Assembly (NCBI GenBank): GCA_027576995.1
Contig: JANBQC010000038.1
Span: 19,433 to 83,432, forward strand
DNA: 64,000 nucleotides
Origin: Dimargaris cristalligena
Lineage: Eukaryota; Kickxellomycota; Dimargaritomycetes; Dimargaritales; Dimargaritaceae
Reading direction: 5' to 3'
Position numbers and translations under genes: made by a program. The notes beneath the pieces are model-generated. The model did no database searches. It was not told the DNA's origin and saw only the letters and a program-made list of their open reading frames with translations. Positions within the stretch are counted from its first letter, which is position 1; each line of letters opens with the position of its first letter. Below, in pieces: positions 35,935-48,403 of this stretch.

Positions 35935-37439
35935 CTCGCCACATAAATTCAACGGGATTGGGTGGTGGCAAGTCAAGGCCACAAGTGATTAGCAATCCTA
36001 TTCTATTAGACTCCCGAATTTACGGAGCAGCCAATCAGGCCAAACTTTAGAGGCCGGGTTTACAATGAAGCAGAAGCTTAACCGCACACTAACTCACGTC
36101 GTGCATGCAGATACAGAGCCACCGCCGTCGAACACTAATATAATAATAATAACAGATAAAACACGCCCAGTTTAATTAAGCCAGGAACGAGCTACTGCTG
36201 TAGGGCCTGGGAACCTTGTAATGAAATAGAATGAATACGAAACTGCCAATTATACAAAGCCCAGCAGAATAGTAGGGCGGGGTGATGTAGCTAGAGAAAG
36301 AGTTATGCATAAAATGGAGTAAGTAATACGGACAACCGATATCTAGTATAGCCCACACGACCATCAGGGGAACGATCCGCTATATAAACCACCCACTAAG
36401 GGTTGTCGCCGTGGATGGGCGACGCTAAAATACTTCAAACGGAATATCAATGATGGCCTCCCTCCCCCAAGAGCCTATACCATCGTTATAGTGAATGAAG
36501 AAATGTGTGGCCGTCGATGAAGCACTCTATGAATATTCTCCCTTGATTGTATCTAAAAATGATCTGTCAAGCCGAATTATTCATGCCTGCCCTATACATA
36601 ACCTTGGTGGTCATCCTAGCTCAGGTATTCCGTACTTAGCAGCCAACAAAGGCGGTGTAGTGGGGACGGTCTATAGACGGGAAATGGAACCCCTCCTATT
36701 CTTCTCTTCTCCCCACAGGTATTGTATTCGGGAGGCGGGCGATGTAGAGGGAGGGGACAGAAGCCACCCTTTCTGGGGTAGGATGGAAGAAGAAGAGATG
36801 ACCTCAGGATCCGCTGTTGGTCAAAGGTATACATCGACCATTACCACCCTATAATGTCAATTAATTGAGGGGGCGACCAATGAACATTCGTCTGGCTATT
36901 CTAAACCAGTTAGACAAAGTCCGCATCTCCATAATCGACCCTGGTGATGTTCATGGATTGCTGCTGCTGGTTGCGATAGGGGATTAGTAAAGAGCGGGTG
37001 GTACACCCCTCGCTCTCTCCCATCTCCCCCTATTCCACCACTATCATTTAAACGCGACTGTTAATAGAACTAATAGTAATAATAATGATAATAACCGTAT
37101 TATAACTATCACTATGCAGCTACGCCCATATTCGTATCACCACTATATTATTACATTATAATGTATCCCCTAGACCCCACAACCCATAGAATCCCAACTA
37201 CACGGATCTTGGGCAGCGTGGGGTTAGCAAAGGGCGCTCAAGGAAAATTGAATAGCCAGGGCACCAGTAGGACACCGAGTCTACTTTTTCCCGATAATCT
37301 AACCCAACACGGTAATACTGTACGCGTTATTCAAAGTGTTTTATTTCCGAATAAAATGACCGGGTCGGCAGGGGCGAATAGCCGTGTGATAAACATCCAA
37401 CCTCTTTCTATCAATCCCAATAAATAAATATAAATATAC

Positions 37440-37583
37440 ATATGGGTGAAGTTCAGCTTGGTTATATAAGGGTTTAACTATTATGTGTATGGGAAAATCG
37501 GTGGGATGTTTATTTTCAACCAGTAGTATTTGCCTTATCAAATGGATTTTTCGTTATACAGCCTTGTTGAACTACTCCCATAT
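37440..37583 (+). mobile_element. MITE-like element, copy 4
   Basis: Full-length copy. It starts ATATGGGTGAAGTTCAGC and ends TTGAACTACTCCCATAT. The interior has ATTATGTGTATGGGAAAATC, TTTCAACCAGTAGTATTTGC and AATGGATTTTTCGTTATACA. The ends are inverted repeats, and TA dinucleotides at both ends are compatible with a TA target duplication. Confidence 0.8.
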
Positions 37584-38420
37584 GAATATGAATATAAATC
37601 CCAAGGTTTAAGCTATATTTTGATTTAGAGTGCTGGGTAAAGTGGCTGGGTTCTGGGAACTTAATCCCTGTTCTTCCAGACTAATTTATTTCCAAACTAA
37701 CTAGGGAAGAATGTCTGCTAGTTGGAATAAAAGGGTACCTGAAAAAAGCGGCTTGGGAGTTAGAGGGCTCCTAATATTGATTTATTTCAGCTTCCATTCT
37801 GGCATTTTGCTCTGCCGAAGCCTTCACAGTGGTATTCGCCAATTGTGAGGGTTAGAAAGCAATGGCAACTTAAGTAACCCACACCACCCAAATCATGCAC
37901 CCTATACCACACACACACACACACATACACACACTCGCACCCATTCCCACACACGCGCGCCATACTCCATCCAGCTTTAGTGTGTACAATACTGGCCACC
38001 CATCACCATCTCCAAAAGATTCAGAGAGAGAGAGAGAGAGAGAGACAGAGACAGGGAAAAGGGCGATCAGCCCTGGTCATTCACCCAAGTGGCCATAACC
38101 CAATAGGGTGTTGGATGTGCCAAGAGTATCACAATCCGATAGGATCGCCCGTGACGACTATATATTATATACATATTAAGTGTATACAACGCACACACGG
38201 GGTTACGAGGATCGACCCCATCTCGACTTTCCTCTCCTCCTTCCGCACCTTCTTTTCTCCCCCCACTCTGTCGTCATTTGCTTGGCAATTTCCCGTTCTT
38301 GGCCATCATCAACTAACGTTCGGAGTTGGCCACTATACCCCATCCCCCCACTCATTCACTCACCAACTCCTCATGCTTTTGTTTCATTCGTTTCAGCCTA
38401 GAGGATTAGGACAAAGGTCC
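37584..38420. other. Spacer with AC and AG microsatellites
   Basis: An AC-rich stretch lies at 37907-37934 and an AG repeat at 38022-38050. No gene recognised. Confidence 0.6.
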
Positions 38421-38556
38421 ATTTAGGTGAAATTCCAACCCAACTAAATAAGGTTTAACATACTATATGGGGATAATACCTTTTAGCCGGCAACATTTGC
38501 CTCATCCAATGGATAATTTTCCCCGTTATATAGCCCAGGGGTGAACTTTCTCCCAT
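38421..38556 (+). mobile_element. MITE-like element, copy 5 (diverged)
   Basis: Left end TAGGTGAAATTCCAACCC and right end GGTGAACTTTCTCCCA. The interior keeps AACATTTGCCTCATCCAATG and GTTATATAGCCC. It is followed by TTTAAACGGGACACTTG, which resembles the spacer between copies 2 and 3. Confidence 0.75.
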
Positions 38557-39405
38557 TTTTTAAACGGGACACTTGTTAATGGGGGGTATACGTTCTTGAA
38601 ACTTGCCATTTGGTAATACACCCTTAGCATTGCATTGGGCGGCCTTCTTTCGGCTAGGTGCTTTGTCCCCGTGAATGGTCGACAAATGGGATGCCTACCT
38701 TCTTAATTGGGGCGAAATAAACAAGAGGCATTCAGAGCTACATGTGCTATCTTACATAAATCACATCAATAATTAAGTTCAATGGGATAGAACCAAAGCT
38801 CTATACCGTCATGAAGAACATTTAAAACAAAAAACGGGTATAGAAAAGTACACCCAGGCGGTCTCCCTAAATTTGGCAAGGCCCCTGCTTATGCAATATA
38901 AAATAAGCAATTATATTAATGGTGTTTAACGGCGCCCTTATCCATTAAGAATTAAATGGTATTATTAAAATTATGCAATCAATTACAAATTATCAGTCAG
39001 TCAGGCATTCATGAAATAGATGAATAAACAACAGGTCAAACCAACAAAGCCGGGGACGAAGGATGCTGAAGTGAGGGAGGAGTATTGGTAAGAACCTAAA
39101 TGATAATAAATAAATATGTAGATATATATATATAGAGAGAAATAGAAATAGAACATAAAAGTAAAAGTGGAAATGACGATTAGCTAATAGAGATGTTGTA
39201 AAACAATGCTACGAAAGAGATTAGAAAAATGGTGTACAATAAAAAACAAAACAAAAAAAAGAACTCGCCCGAAAATCCTTCCTTACCAACCGATTCGTTA
39301 ATTCAGGCCCAACAATAACAAATACTACAGCCACAAAAATATCATAAGAGATTGTAGTAAGATAAAAAAATAAAATAAAAAAACGTTCCCCAAGTTGCAG
39401 ACAAA
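38557..39405. other. Spacer downstream of the MBP1-like gene
   Basis: AT-rich with A-runs and a short TA microsatellite at about 39119-39134. Presumably contains the poly(A) site of the minus-strand gene. Confidence 0.4.
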
Positions 39406-42400
39406 TCATAGTGCCGAAAGGGTTGTGGTCGACGGAGACATGGCCATTGATATATCCGCCCCCGTCCCCGGAGTGCCCGATGGTGTCGGCGTCCCCACAC
39501 CTCCTGGCACTGTGTTCGCCGCCACCAGTTTCGATACGGGGGTTTTCTTCGGCCGCTGGATAGAATTCATAAACTCAGTGATTCGTTGGATGTTTTGCTC
39601 TTCCGAGATACTGGGCGATAGGATACTATCGGCGGAGATGGGCGTATGTTGAGACATGGCTGCCGTCGTTGTAGTCGTCGTTAACGAATTGTTATTATTA
39701 TTATTATTATTATGGTGGTGGTGGTTGCTGCTGCTGTTGTTGTTGGAGGTGGCCCCCATAGGGTGCGATGTAGGTGTATTAAATCCACAAACATCCTGAT
39801 TGCCCATTAATCCGTTGTTGGGCAGAAATGTATTAGGCAACACATTGGTATGTCCCGTCGAGGTGGACATGGGTACGGCGGAAGCCATACCGGCCGCAAA
39901 CAAAGCCGGTATCGAAGGATCACCAACGGCTGACATGCCCGTCGTAAAAGCCATAAGCCCATTTTCCACGCCCTCCATGGCATTACTACCCGCTTCCATC
40001 GGATGATTGGACTGCTGCTGCTGGTGGTGGTGGTGGTGTGATGGTGCTGCTGTTTCACTTTCCACCGCGGCCAAAATTTGCTGGACCCATTGGTCAACCC
40101 GGTCTAATGGCAAGTTACAGCACAGGGCAATGACCTTCTTGCACTGGAATTCCTTGAGGGTGGCTTGGGATTGCACATCATTTAGCTGTTGGCGTAATAG
40201 GTTATTAACCATCAGGTAGGCCTCGGCCTGGGATTTGAGGCGGATGATGTTATGAGTCGTCGATTCGCTATCCAGGAGCGGTGGGGGCTGGTCTGAAATA
40301 CTGGATGGATGGGCAGTCGTCGCAGTTCCGTTCGAATCACCACCACCATTACCATTACCACCAACATTGCCACTCGCCCCCATACTCGGGTGGGCGATAA
40401 TTGCTTCCAGTCGATTGATGTGCGCCTGAATATCGTTCTTATCATGGGCCTGACCCCTTATATCTTCAATCGTGGATTTGGCTTGCGCCAATTCTTCGGT
40501 GGCCTCTTTGAGTTGCTGTTGGAGCAAGTCGATTTCCAGTTGCCGACTCCGCAGTTCCCCTTGGAAGTCGTCCTCCAGTTCGTCCACAATTTTCTGGACG
40601 AGGGAAGCGAACTTGTGGCCGCGTTGACCCCGACCACCGGCCTGGTGGGTGGATTTTAGGTCCGATGGGTGAGGGCGCGATGAGGCTTGGATCCGGTTGA
40701 GTAAAGAATCTTCCGAACCCGACCTTTTATTGCCCCCCTGGGAGGAATCCTCGACCGTAGACCGAACTGCATTGACGGAGCTGAAGTCGGACGGTTTGAG
40801 GCCCGAGTTGTTGGCAATATCCACGGACGCTCCGGCCCGGAGCAACAATGCGATAAGTTCGCCATTGCCGATACGGGCTACGATATTCAGAGCGGTATCG
40901 CCATTGGAATCGACCAGGTTAATGAAGTTAATAAAGTCATCGGTATTCAGGGCCAGAGTCGTGGTCTGGTGGCCTTTACTGTCTTTGGCAGCGGTCGATG
41001 GATGGGCGGAGGATATCGACTCCGACCGCGTCGAGGCCGACTGGACGATCCATTCGAGGAGGCATTCCAGATAATACAAAGCGGCGGACACTTTACTCTG
41101 ATCATTGGCGAGTCGGACGATATGGTGAATGACGGACCGGGATTTGGAGTCCACTAGGGGTATGGTGTCGTGCAGATGAACCAAGAGGTTCGGGAACGAC
41201 TGTGGGTCATGATCGAAATGTTCCGTGCTGAGTACCGCCCGAATAAGTGGGGTTTGGCCCGCATGGTTGCGTTTCAAGGGGTCAGCGTCATGTTCGAGGA
41301 GCCACTCGAGAAGGGAGTTGCGAGCGAGCGCGGCGGCCCAATGGAGGGGTGTGTGGCCCTGATCATCAATCACCAGATCGAAATCTAGTGGTTCGCCCTC
41401 GGGGGTCATGAGGGCCGTGGCGGCGGGGTCGTCAAAAGCGGGCGGTAGGTCTTCGCTTAAGAAGAGGGCCATGAGAAGGCCGCGTTGGCGATCAACGGCG
41501 GAAACCGGAGACAATCCTACAGCATTTAGAAGGGATCCGGTCCCGTCGTTCCCAGTTTCGTCTCGGCCATCGGTAAGAGTAACCATGGCAGTATCTAGAC
41601 GTGGGGAGTCATGGAAATCCAGCAGAGCATCGGAGGCAGGTCCGCCACCCCCTAGTAAGGCCATGGGGGAGCTGGCAGTCACGGCACCCAATAATGAGTT
41701 GGAGCCAACCATCATGGAAGCTGAGACCGGGGTGGGTCGCCCGGTCTGATCCAGCGCCATTGGGGGGATGAAATGGTGGGACCCGTTGCCCAGGGGAATC
41801 CCCCCAAATACGGGGGACGAGCAGATGGATGGGGCATACGAAGGATTATAATACGTTTGGAGGGGTGACGGTGTAGGTGAGGACTGGGCAATAGGACGGG
41901 GGGCCCGGTGGTAGTTGGTAACAATAGGCTCGGTAGGCCGGGTGTAAGTTTCCTCCACACTGTCGCGATGCCGCTTGATGATGGGGCTGCTGGCTGGCAT
42001 AGTTCCCGAATTGGAGGGCTTCCGTTTCAGGTCGGCCGTGCCACTCCCATTCATTTGGTTCCGGGAGGCGGTTTCAGCATTCTTGAGCTGACGTCGTAAC
42101 ACATCTTTGCTGGGGGTTTCATCAGCCGTGGTACCGTTGTTGGTGGGGTTGTATTCAATAATGGGTCGGAGAATATCGTAGACACTATACCGCCGGGCAA
42201 GGTCAACGCCAATCTCAAATGGAATCCTGGAAATGGAATAAACAGGGAAGGTACGGTCAATAGATGGGATGATTTAGTCGAGGATCTTGGAAAAATAAAA
42301 CAAGTTTCAGGGAAACCAAGTTTAGGACGGGGGCTGATTCCCACTCTCCCACCGTTATCATCTCGCAGCCACTGATTAAAAGGACGTCAAATCTGCGCTA

Positions 42401-42820
42401 ACTGGAAGGGCTTGATCACGGATGAAAGCGTGGTGTCATACACTGCTCCCGCAATAGCCAGACATGGAATCTGCCTTGGGAACCTTCGCCGTAGGTCACA
42501 TGCTTCCGCCAACCCCGAAAGGAAAGCGCATCACAGAAGAACGCCTTGGGTGTATCTGTGTGTGTCCACCAAACTTACCAAGTGCCCTGGTACTTGCCGT
42601 AGCCCCCCTGGACCTTTTCACAGAGGTCGGGGTTGAGTTCGGTTTCGATAATTTTGAGGCGCCGGGGTTTGGGGATGTTGGCTACTTTGAGGATCTGTGT
42701 GGCATTGAGAAACGAGTCGGCTAGGCGACGCATCACCGCCACTGAGTTGGCGTTGAATTCGTAGACGGGAATCCCTGAGTAGACGGCACTACATACCGTA
42801 TTGATGGGCTCGTGTAGCAT
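39406..42820 (-). CDS. APSES/ankyrin transcription factor, MBP1/RES2-type (MBF)
   Basis: Exons 42820-42579 and 42226-39406 join in phase inside the DNA-binding domain to give 1020 residues. The N-terminal KilA-N/APSES domain (about residues 15-110) is very well conserved: [26 protein letters not shown], then [11 protein letters not shown] spliced to [22 protein letters not shown] linker leads to ankyrin repeats (near 365-440: [26 protein letters not shown], and a later [15 protein letters not shown]). A long coiled coil spans about 620-690. The C-terminal region has His- and Asn-rich tracts near 910-930. Mbp1/Swi4/Res proteins bind MCB-type sites and, with a Swi6/Cdc10-type partner, drive G1/S transcription. 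Which paralogue this is cannot be decided here. The intron is 352 nt with a GTAAGT donor. Confidence 0.92.
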
Positions 42821-44266
42821 GGTCAAAGGTATGGAGGAGGCCGCGCGAGGGATGGTGGATGGGGTATGAGGAGGTCAGGTGTAGGAGGAGGAGGGGGGAA
42901 CGTCTCGAGTAAGAGACGCTGGCGGGTTAGAGAGAAGCAAGGTCACCGGGACCGAGACCCGTTTTATTGGGCGGGAAGGGGAGAGTAAGCAATGCGATAA
43001 ATGGGATAGCCGGGGGCTGGACTAATTGGGAATCGCCGAGCCAGTAGTGTTAAGTAGAACCAACAGTGCTAAGCAAAGGAGAATGTTTAAAATACCGACG
43101 GAGTGGGCGGTTGGGAGCGAACTGGACGGGAGTAAAACAAAGTTCATCCGGTAAGGTCGAGGAGGGCCTGGGTAAGAAGAGAGGGAAGGCTATGGAGTGG
43201 GGCAAAACCGAGGCGGGGTTTGGGAGAGGGCGATGGTTGGAATCCAGTAGCTCTAGATAAACCGTATACGTAACGAAAGCACCAGCGTCGGCGGACCAGC
43301 GCAAAATAAGAAGGAATCGGATCGATAGGCAGTAGCTACACCCGGATTAGTCAGTCATGTAGTAAGTCTAAAAGGAATAGAAAAATATATAGTTAAATGG
43401 AGAAGAAGGGGAAAGAGCGCAGGGGCTGCTGTCGGTCAGTGGTGGTATAAGTCCTATAGACTAAGGAGACGACTGTATGCAGGGTATAGGGTGTTTTGGC
43501 CGTACAATGGGGCTGGCGGTGTTTTGATTTTGGCAATTGGGTTGTTGTATGCACTGACGACCGCAAAGGGCAGATATATTGTTTACGGCGGTAATTAGCA
43601 TGCGGAATTGTTATAGTCTACCAACCACCAATGGAGGAAAGAGAATACGTATTCCCTTGGTTGCAATACACCGCCACTTGGTGTTTGTTCATCAAACTGG
43701 CACCAGCGGGCAGGAAGCCAGCCTTCTCTCCCTTCTCATTCCGTGTATTCTCCGATTCATTTGTTTTGGTTTTGGATCAAATCACGTGAAATGGTGGTGG
43801 ATTTGCTTGGAGCCTACCATAGACTTCCCCCCCCCCTGCTGCATTGCCCACTCGTGTGCTGGGTGTGTTGTACATGCTATCTTGCCCCAGACTCGTATTA
43901 ACAAAAATAGGCCATGTTATAAGCCCGTCCCGTCACTGAGCTTGAATAGAAACGAGACCACCCTTATTGGTGTAGTCACGTTTTCGTCCGATCACCAGTT
44001 AGCCACTTCATCCAATCTGGTGTAGCTTTAATAGTGATATAAAATACTGCCTTCAGTGGGAAATCCGGTTAAAAATCAACATTATTTTCGCAGGTGTGGG
44101 GGCTGTGGCCATTTTGCGAGGATGGTAGGAGTGTATTTCGCTTTTTCTGGATTCTTTCTCGTCGAGCAATGCTCAATTGCCAAGTAATGATGCAGGTAGT
44201 GCCGATGACTTCCGAATAGGTAACAAAAGCACGGCAAAAGTTATATAGCAACAGTGGACCATAGCA
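42821..44266. other. Upstream region of the MBP1-like gene
   Basis: Promoter and 5' UTR side of the MBF gene, purine-rich near the start. A ten-C tract is at 43827-43836. A plus-strand ORF at 43579-44025 shows no domain and is not called. Confidence 0.45.
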
Positions 44267-45081
44267 TTAAAAGCATTCCTTAGAATCAAAGAAACCTGGG
44301 TATCCAAATACGGCCACAACCACCACAGCTGTCTGGAAGGGGGGATTCGAGTTAGCGTGAGTGTTAATTACATATAAATTCAAGATTCGTACTTACTATA
44401 GAAAACGACCAGAGTGCTCATGTTGCGAGCAAGGGTCGGAATAAAAGCGGCCATACCAATGATAACGGGGAAGATGGAAGTGATCAACCAGTAAATCATA
44501 CCGTCACGAAACAGCACAGAGTAGAGGGACGAGTCAAACTGGAGGTTGGCTTGGTAAATATAGAATAGAAACAGTGCCGAGTAGCTAAAATTGAGCACAA
44601 ACTCCATGGACATGGCGGTTAAAAAACTCGATTGTTTCAGTTTGATTTCACACAAGAGGACCCGAGTGGACTGGTAGACGGTAATTTGGGAAAGCGCATA
44701 GCTGAGAACTACAATGGTCGCCGTTTGAGATACAGCCAACGGGTAAAGAATTTTGCGATTGAAGTTACTGGCATAGTAGGACTTGGTGAGTAAAATGAGC
44801 CCGCTAAACATAGAGCAGCTCAAGTAGATTGCGTCAATTGATGCAGCATAAACCATGCAGGAGGAATAGGCGGTTTCATATAAACTTAAAATAATGCCTA
44901 TTATAACGCAGGACAGGTTCATTAAAAAGGTAAGCACATGGATAATTTGACGATTGTGGGCAAGGGTAAGGCATGAATGATATAGGTTGTAAGAACCCAG
45001 CGACAGCACCATCGAAATGGATAAGGCAATCCAACAGCGCTTTAGCAGATATTGGCTGGCAATAGTCATCTCCCCATCCAT
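44267..45081 (-). CDS. Orphan seven-transmembrane protein
   Basis: Exon 45081-44397 and proposed exon 44328-44267 join in phase (donor GTAAGT, acceptor ACAG) to give 248 residues. Hydrophobic segments can be counted as: WIALSISMVLSLGSY, VLTFLMNLSCVIIGIILSLY, MVYAASIDAIYLSCSMFSGL, ILYPLAVSQTATIVVLSYAL, FVLNFSYSALFLFYIYQ, MIYWLITSIFPVIIGMAAF and STLVVFYTVVVVAVFGYPGF. The seventh is completed only by the splice. There is no signal peptide and the loops are short. The topology resembles a minimal GPCR-like or transporter-like protein, but I recognise no family signature (no DRY, NPxxY or retinal-binding lysine pattern). The gene is AT-richer than its housekeeping neighbours. The function is unknown. 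Confidence 0.65.
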
Positions 45082-45964
45082 AGTGAAAGCTGATTCAGGC
45101 GGAAGCAACAGGAATTACATACGAAACTACACCAGGGCACGTAATCAAGCCGGGCCAAATATTGTACCTGGGTTGGTATTCTGCAAATAATGGGGACTGG
45201 AAATAAGCTCAACAGAAGACAGATATAACCGGTGTATCAAGAGAATGGTAACGAGAAAATAGAGGAGCCTGCCCCTCTGGTGGGCAAAAATCTAGTCTAG
45301 AAATTATAATTTGACTTGGCAAGAAAACGGGGAGAAGCATGGGGTATATCAAATGGCATGGTACTGCCTTAGTTTCAATTAAAGGCACCATTAAGGGGGC
45401 CTCTCCTATTAATATAATAAGCCACTCTGGGTTGCCGTGAATCGAATAGTATAGCCAACCAACCCACATTGACCCCCCTCCCCATTTTAAGTTTACAGCG
45501 TGGGGCTATATGGATACTACAGGGATGGTTGAGTAAAAAAAAAAGGCGAGTAACTTTGGGAATGGACTATGGCAACCAAATAATAACATGGGCCGTTAGG
45601 CGCCAGCCGACTCCACCTAGAATATACTTTCATTACTCGCCTCTAGGCAATGGGGCTGGCCAACCTATACATGGACCAGCCTAACTAACGATGGGCATGC
45701 GAGGAAAAGGCAATCATTGGAACAGTGGATATAGTAGATACAGTAGATACAGTCGATCGCCATTTGACTAAACTCGTCATGAAAAAAGCTCAGCAAGATA
45801 AGGTGAACAGCAGTGGCCTGTGGGAATACTCGGGAATGAAGTACTAGTCTGGACTTCGGACTGTGGAAAGCGGGGGTGCCTAATTACATTGGTTCGGGGT
45901 TAGCGCTTTGATGTAGACCAGGAACTATTCGCAGAGCAGTCAATAATCGCCCACCTGGATGAAG
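45082..45964. other. Spacer
   Basis: No gene recognised. A short run of ATAGTAGATACAGTAGATAC-type decamers lies near 45730-45755. Confidence 0.4.
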
Positions 45965-46418
45965 AATATGGGAGAAGTTCATTCAGACTGCATAATGAGA
46001 AGTCCGTTGGGTGAGGTAAATTATCGTTAATAGATGCTATCGACTTTTGGTTATTTATTAGCGTTACTTATTTCGCACAATGGACAAGTCCACAGTCTGC
46101 AATAGCCGAAAAGTCGTCGTGCACATGTGCAAAGAACACGACAGAGATATATCTTGACTATAATAATAAAGTAAACCAAATAGGACCGGCTAGTAGGAGG
46201 GAATAAAAGGAGAAGGATAGAGAAACATGTTTTGGCACTAAAATTTATCCTTTCTATTTCGGGGAAAGTAATATTTCTACGGAAAAAATGGTATATCCCC
46301 TCTATTAACATAATGGGTTTGTAAAGAATACCGCTGGTTAAATACGAATCACCCACCTATGTTCCTATACACATATCATATAAAACCCTATACAGTTAGA
46401 CTGATTTTCGCCCATATT
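45965..46418 (-). mobile_element. MITE-like element, copy 6, interrupted
   Basis: The plus-strand left part (45965-46037) starts ATATGGGAGAAGTTCATTC, like the 3' end of the family. The right part (46322-46418) ends CTGATTTTCGCCCATATTC and contains ATACACATATCATATAAAAC, like the 5' end. About 285 bp of unrelated DNA separate them. The two parts overlap by about 25 bp of element sequence around the GTTAA motif. Confidence 0.6.
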
Positions 46419-47681
46419 CTCTAGGGCTAATTGGCCCTATTAGAACCGGCCTAAATTTATTAGGGCTCGAAGTTTGGACCTGGTAAAACCAATTTTTCGT
46501 ACATAACGGAGTGCGCGAGGCTATCACTATGAAAATAGCCCAGGCAATAGGATATACCATCATGTTAGCGGGCAAATCTCGAGGATTGGATGGGCAACTC
46601 AGTAGATCTATGGCCGGTTTTGTAATATGATGATATAGAGGCGTAAATACCTCGAGTGGTCTGGTTCGCAATAGCACATCCATTCAATTTTAATATCAAC
46701 GCGACAGGTGTCTTTACAAAAAAAAAAAAAAACAGAGCGTGTGCCGTCAGTTGATATTGAACCGACTCTCAGCGTGAAACAACCGGAAAGTAGGAAGCTG
46801 TAGGCAAGGGACGGCGTAGTTGTGCATCACTTGGGTGACCTGATTGGTATTATATCTTCATTTATGCACTATATCTGTAGTGGGCATCTGACCTTAAACC
46901 AGTCTAGTCTTTACCAGAGATGTTGGCCTCGATGGTATAGAAAACATATTTTGATGATTTAGAAGATTCTGGTCAGGACAGAGACCCGGATGCGCATTAA
47001 TTCCGGGATCAATAACCACTTTCTATATTATAGTAGTTGTTACATACTACCTGTCGGCTACTCTCTTTCCCACCCCCGCCGAACCTACCTGTATTAAAAT
47101 TCGCCATCACTATTTCAAACATGGAAACAGAACATATGATGAGATATCTGCTTACTAGATTAATAGCTGCAGCAGGTTCACCTCTTTATGGGGTACATTG
47201 CCAGCCAGGCCATCTAAGTTGAAATTCACTTTCCTCAGTTACTTTCAGTAATGCGTGGTATGTTCAGGCATCGCGTTTTTGGCCGCCCATGTAATCGCCC
47301 AATATATAACTACCAGTATAACCACTTGAATTGAGCGGTGCCCGTTGGTAGCATTAACAATCCGAATTATGGGTCAGTTAGTCGATTGAGTCGTTTCAAG
47401 CACCCATATTTTTAGAGCGGTTTAAAATGCAATCTAGCTAGAAAACGCAAATTCTGTTCATGAGATTAGGCATTTTTAATGAAAAAATAACTAGTTAATG
47501 TAAAAATTATTGACACTAATGGATACCAATAGTAAAACTAGGGTAGCTTAATGGCCATATATTAATGGGAGGAGCTTCCAAGCTACGGATCGCTATGCGA
47601 ATAATTTTGAGTTACGATTAAATCAAGCAGCTATATTATTGATAACTAAATAATAAGATCTCTATTATTTACTACTTATCA
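46419..47681. other. AT-rich spacer before the 5S gene
   Basis: An A14 run is at about 46719. No gene recognised. Confidence 0.4.
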
Positions 47682-47797
47682 GTTGTGGCCATATGTCGGG
47701 ATGTGCTCCGTATCCCGTTAGATCTGCGAAGATAAGCCCCGATCAGTTGATTTAGTACTGAGGTGGGTGACCACTTGGGAATAGTCAATGCTACAAC
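47682..47797 (+). rRNA. 5S ribosomal RNA gene
   Basis: The 116-base segment matches the 5S layout. The ends pair (GTTGTGGC with GCTACAAC, one G-U). The body carries the conserved ATCCCGTTAGATCTGCGAAG, the A-box-like AAGATAAGC, and the C-box GGTGGGTGACCACTTGGGAA. GTCGGG near the 5' side can pair with CCCGAT in the middle for helix II. A TTTTT at 47798-47802 is a normal Pol III terminator. It stands alone with no other rRNA in the window, as expected for dispersed 5S genes of many fungi. Slightly short length and some loop changes leave open that it is a diverged copy. Confidence 0.85.
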
Positions 47798-47802
47798 TTT
47801 TT
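47798..47802 (+). terminator. Pol III T-run terminator of 5S gene
   Basis: Five T residues directly after the 3' strand of the terminal stem. Confidence 0.8.
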
Positions 47803-48330
47803 ATTATTAATATTTCGTCTAAATAGATCATTAATCGCACCTTCATTTTTCAACCCCTTCGTGATTTTAGCACTTTTCTTTTCGTAGGGACCTAAATATA
47901 CCCTCAACTCGGAGCCTGCTTGAGCCAGATTCATAGGGCTTAAAAGTGCATTATACGTAATTTGGCTAATCTTTTTATGCGAGTTGTTCCGAAATATAAT
48001 TATTACTCAGAGTATAGTCGGATATAGGACACACTCAATTTAGCCATACCGTCAAAAATTTAGCTCTTAGGTAGTGTGCATATTTAGATGAAAAATATAT
48101 TCTGACTAACCTACCGCATGCGCTTCATTTCAATCGTTACATTTGAATCAAATTTCCCCTCTACAGTCATTTTGAAGACACACATAAGCGATGTTGCCTT
48201 TTCTAACATTTTATTTCCTCAATGAACCCCCATATAACCCCAGCCCGTTCTTATTTAACCATCACTGAAGTCCCGGTCGTTTACGAGCCATACCTGGGCC
48301 AAAGGAGGGATTTCTGCTCGTTGTAACATG
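47803..48330. other. AT-rich spacer
   Basis: Nothing recognised. Confidence 0.4.
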
Positions 48331-48403
48331 AATTATTAACCGGTAAGATCCGGCCTGGTCATTGGATTACTGACTATATAGCCAGATTGAACATATCCCT
48401 TAT
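48331..48403 (+). mobile_element. MITE-like element, 3' relic
   Basis: AATTATTAACCGGTAAGATC, then TCATTGGATT, TATATAGCCAGATTGAACAT and ATCCCTTATAT align in order with the right half of the family (TTTTTAACCAGTAATATT, CCAATGGATTTTT, TATATAGCC-TTGAACTTCTCCCATAT). The left half is not recognisable. Confidence 0.5.

Larger units (their letters stand above)
35183..37439. other. Spacer rich in simple repeats
   Basis: Upstream region of the Opy2-like gene, strongly purine-rich to about 35940. It includes a pentamer repeat (35355-35405) and a (GA)15 tract (35903-35933). No gene recognised. Confidence 0.5.

Noticed and set aside
43579..44025. 148-codon plus-strand ORF
   Set aside because: Composition is like non-coding DNA and no family is recognised; it lies in the MBF gene upstream region.
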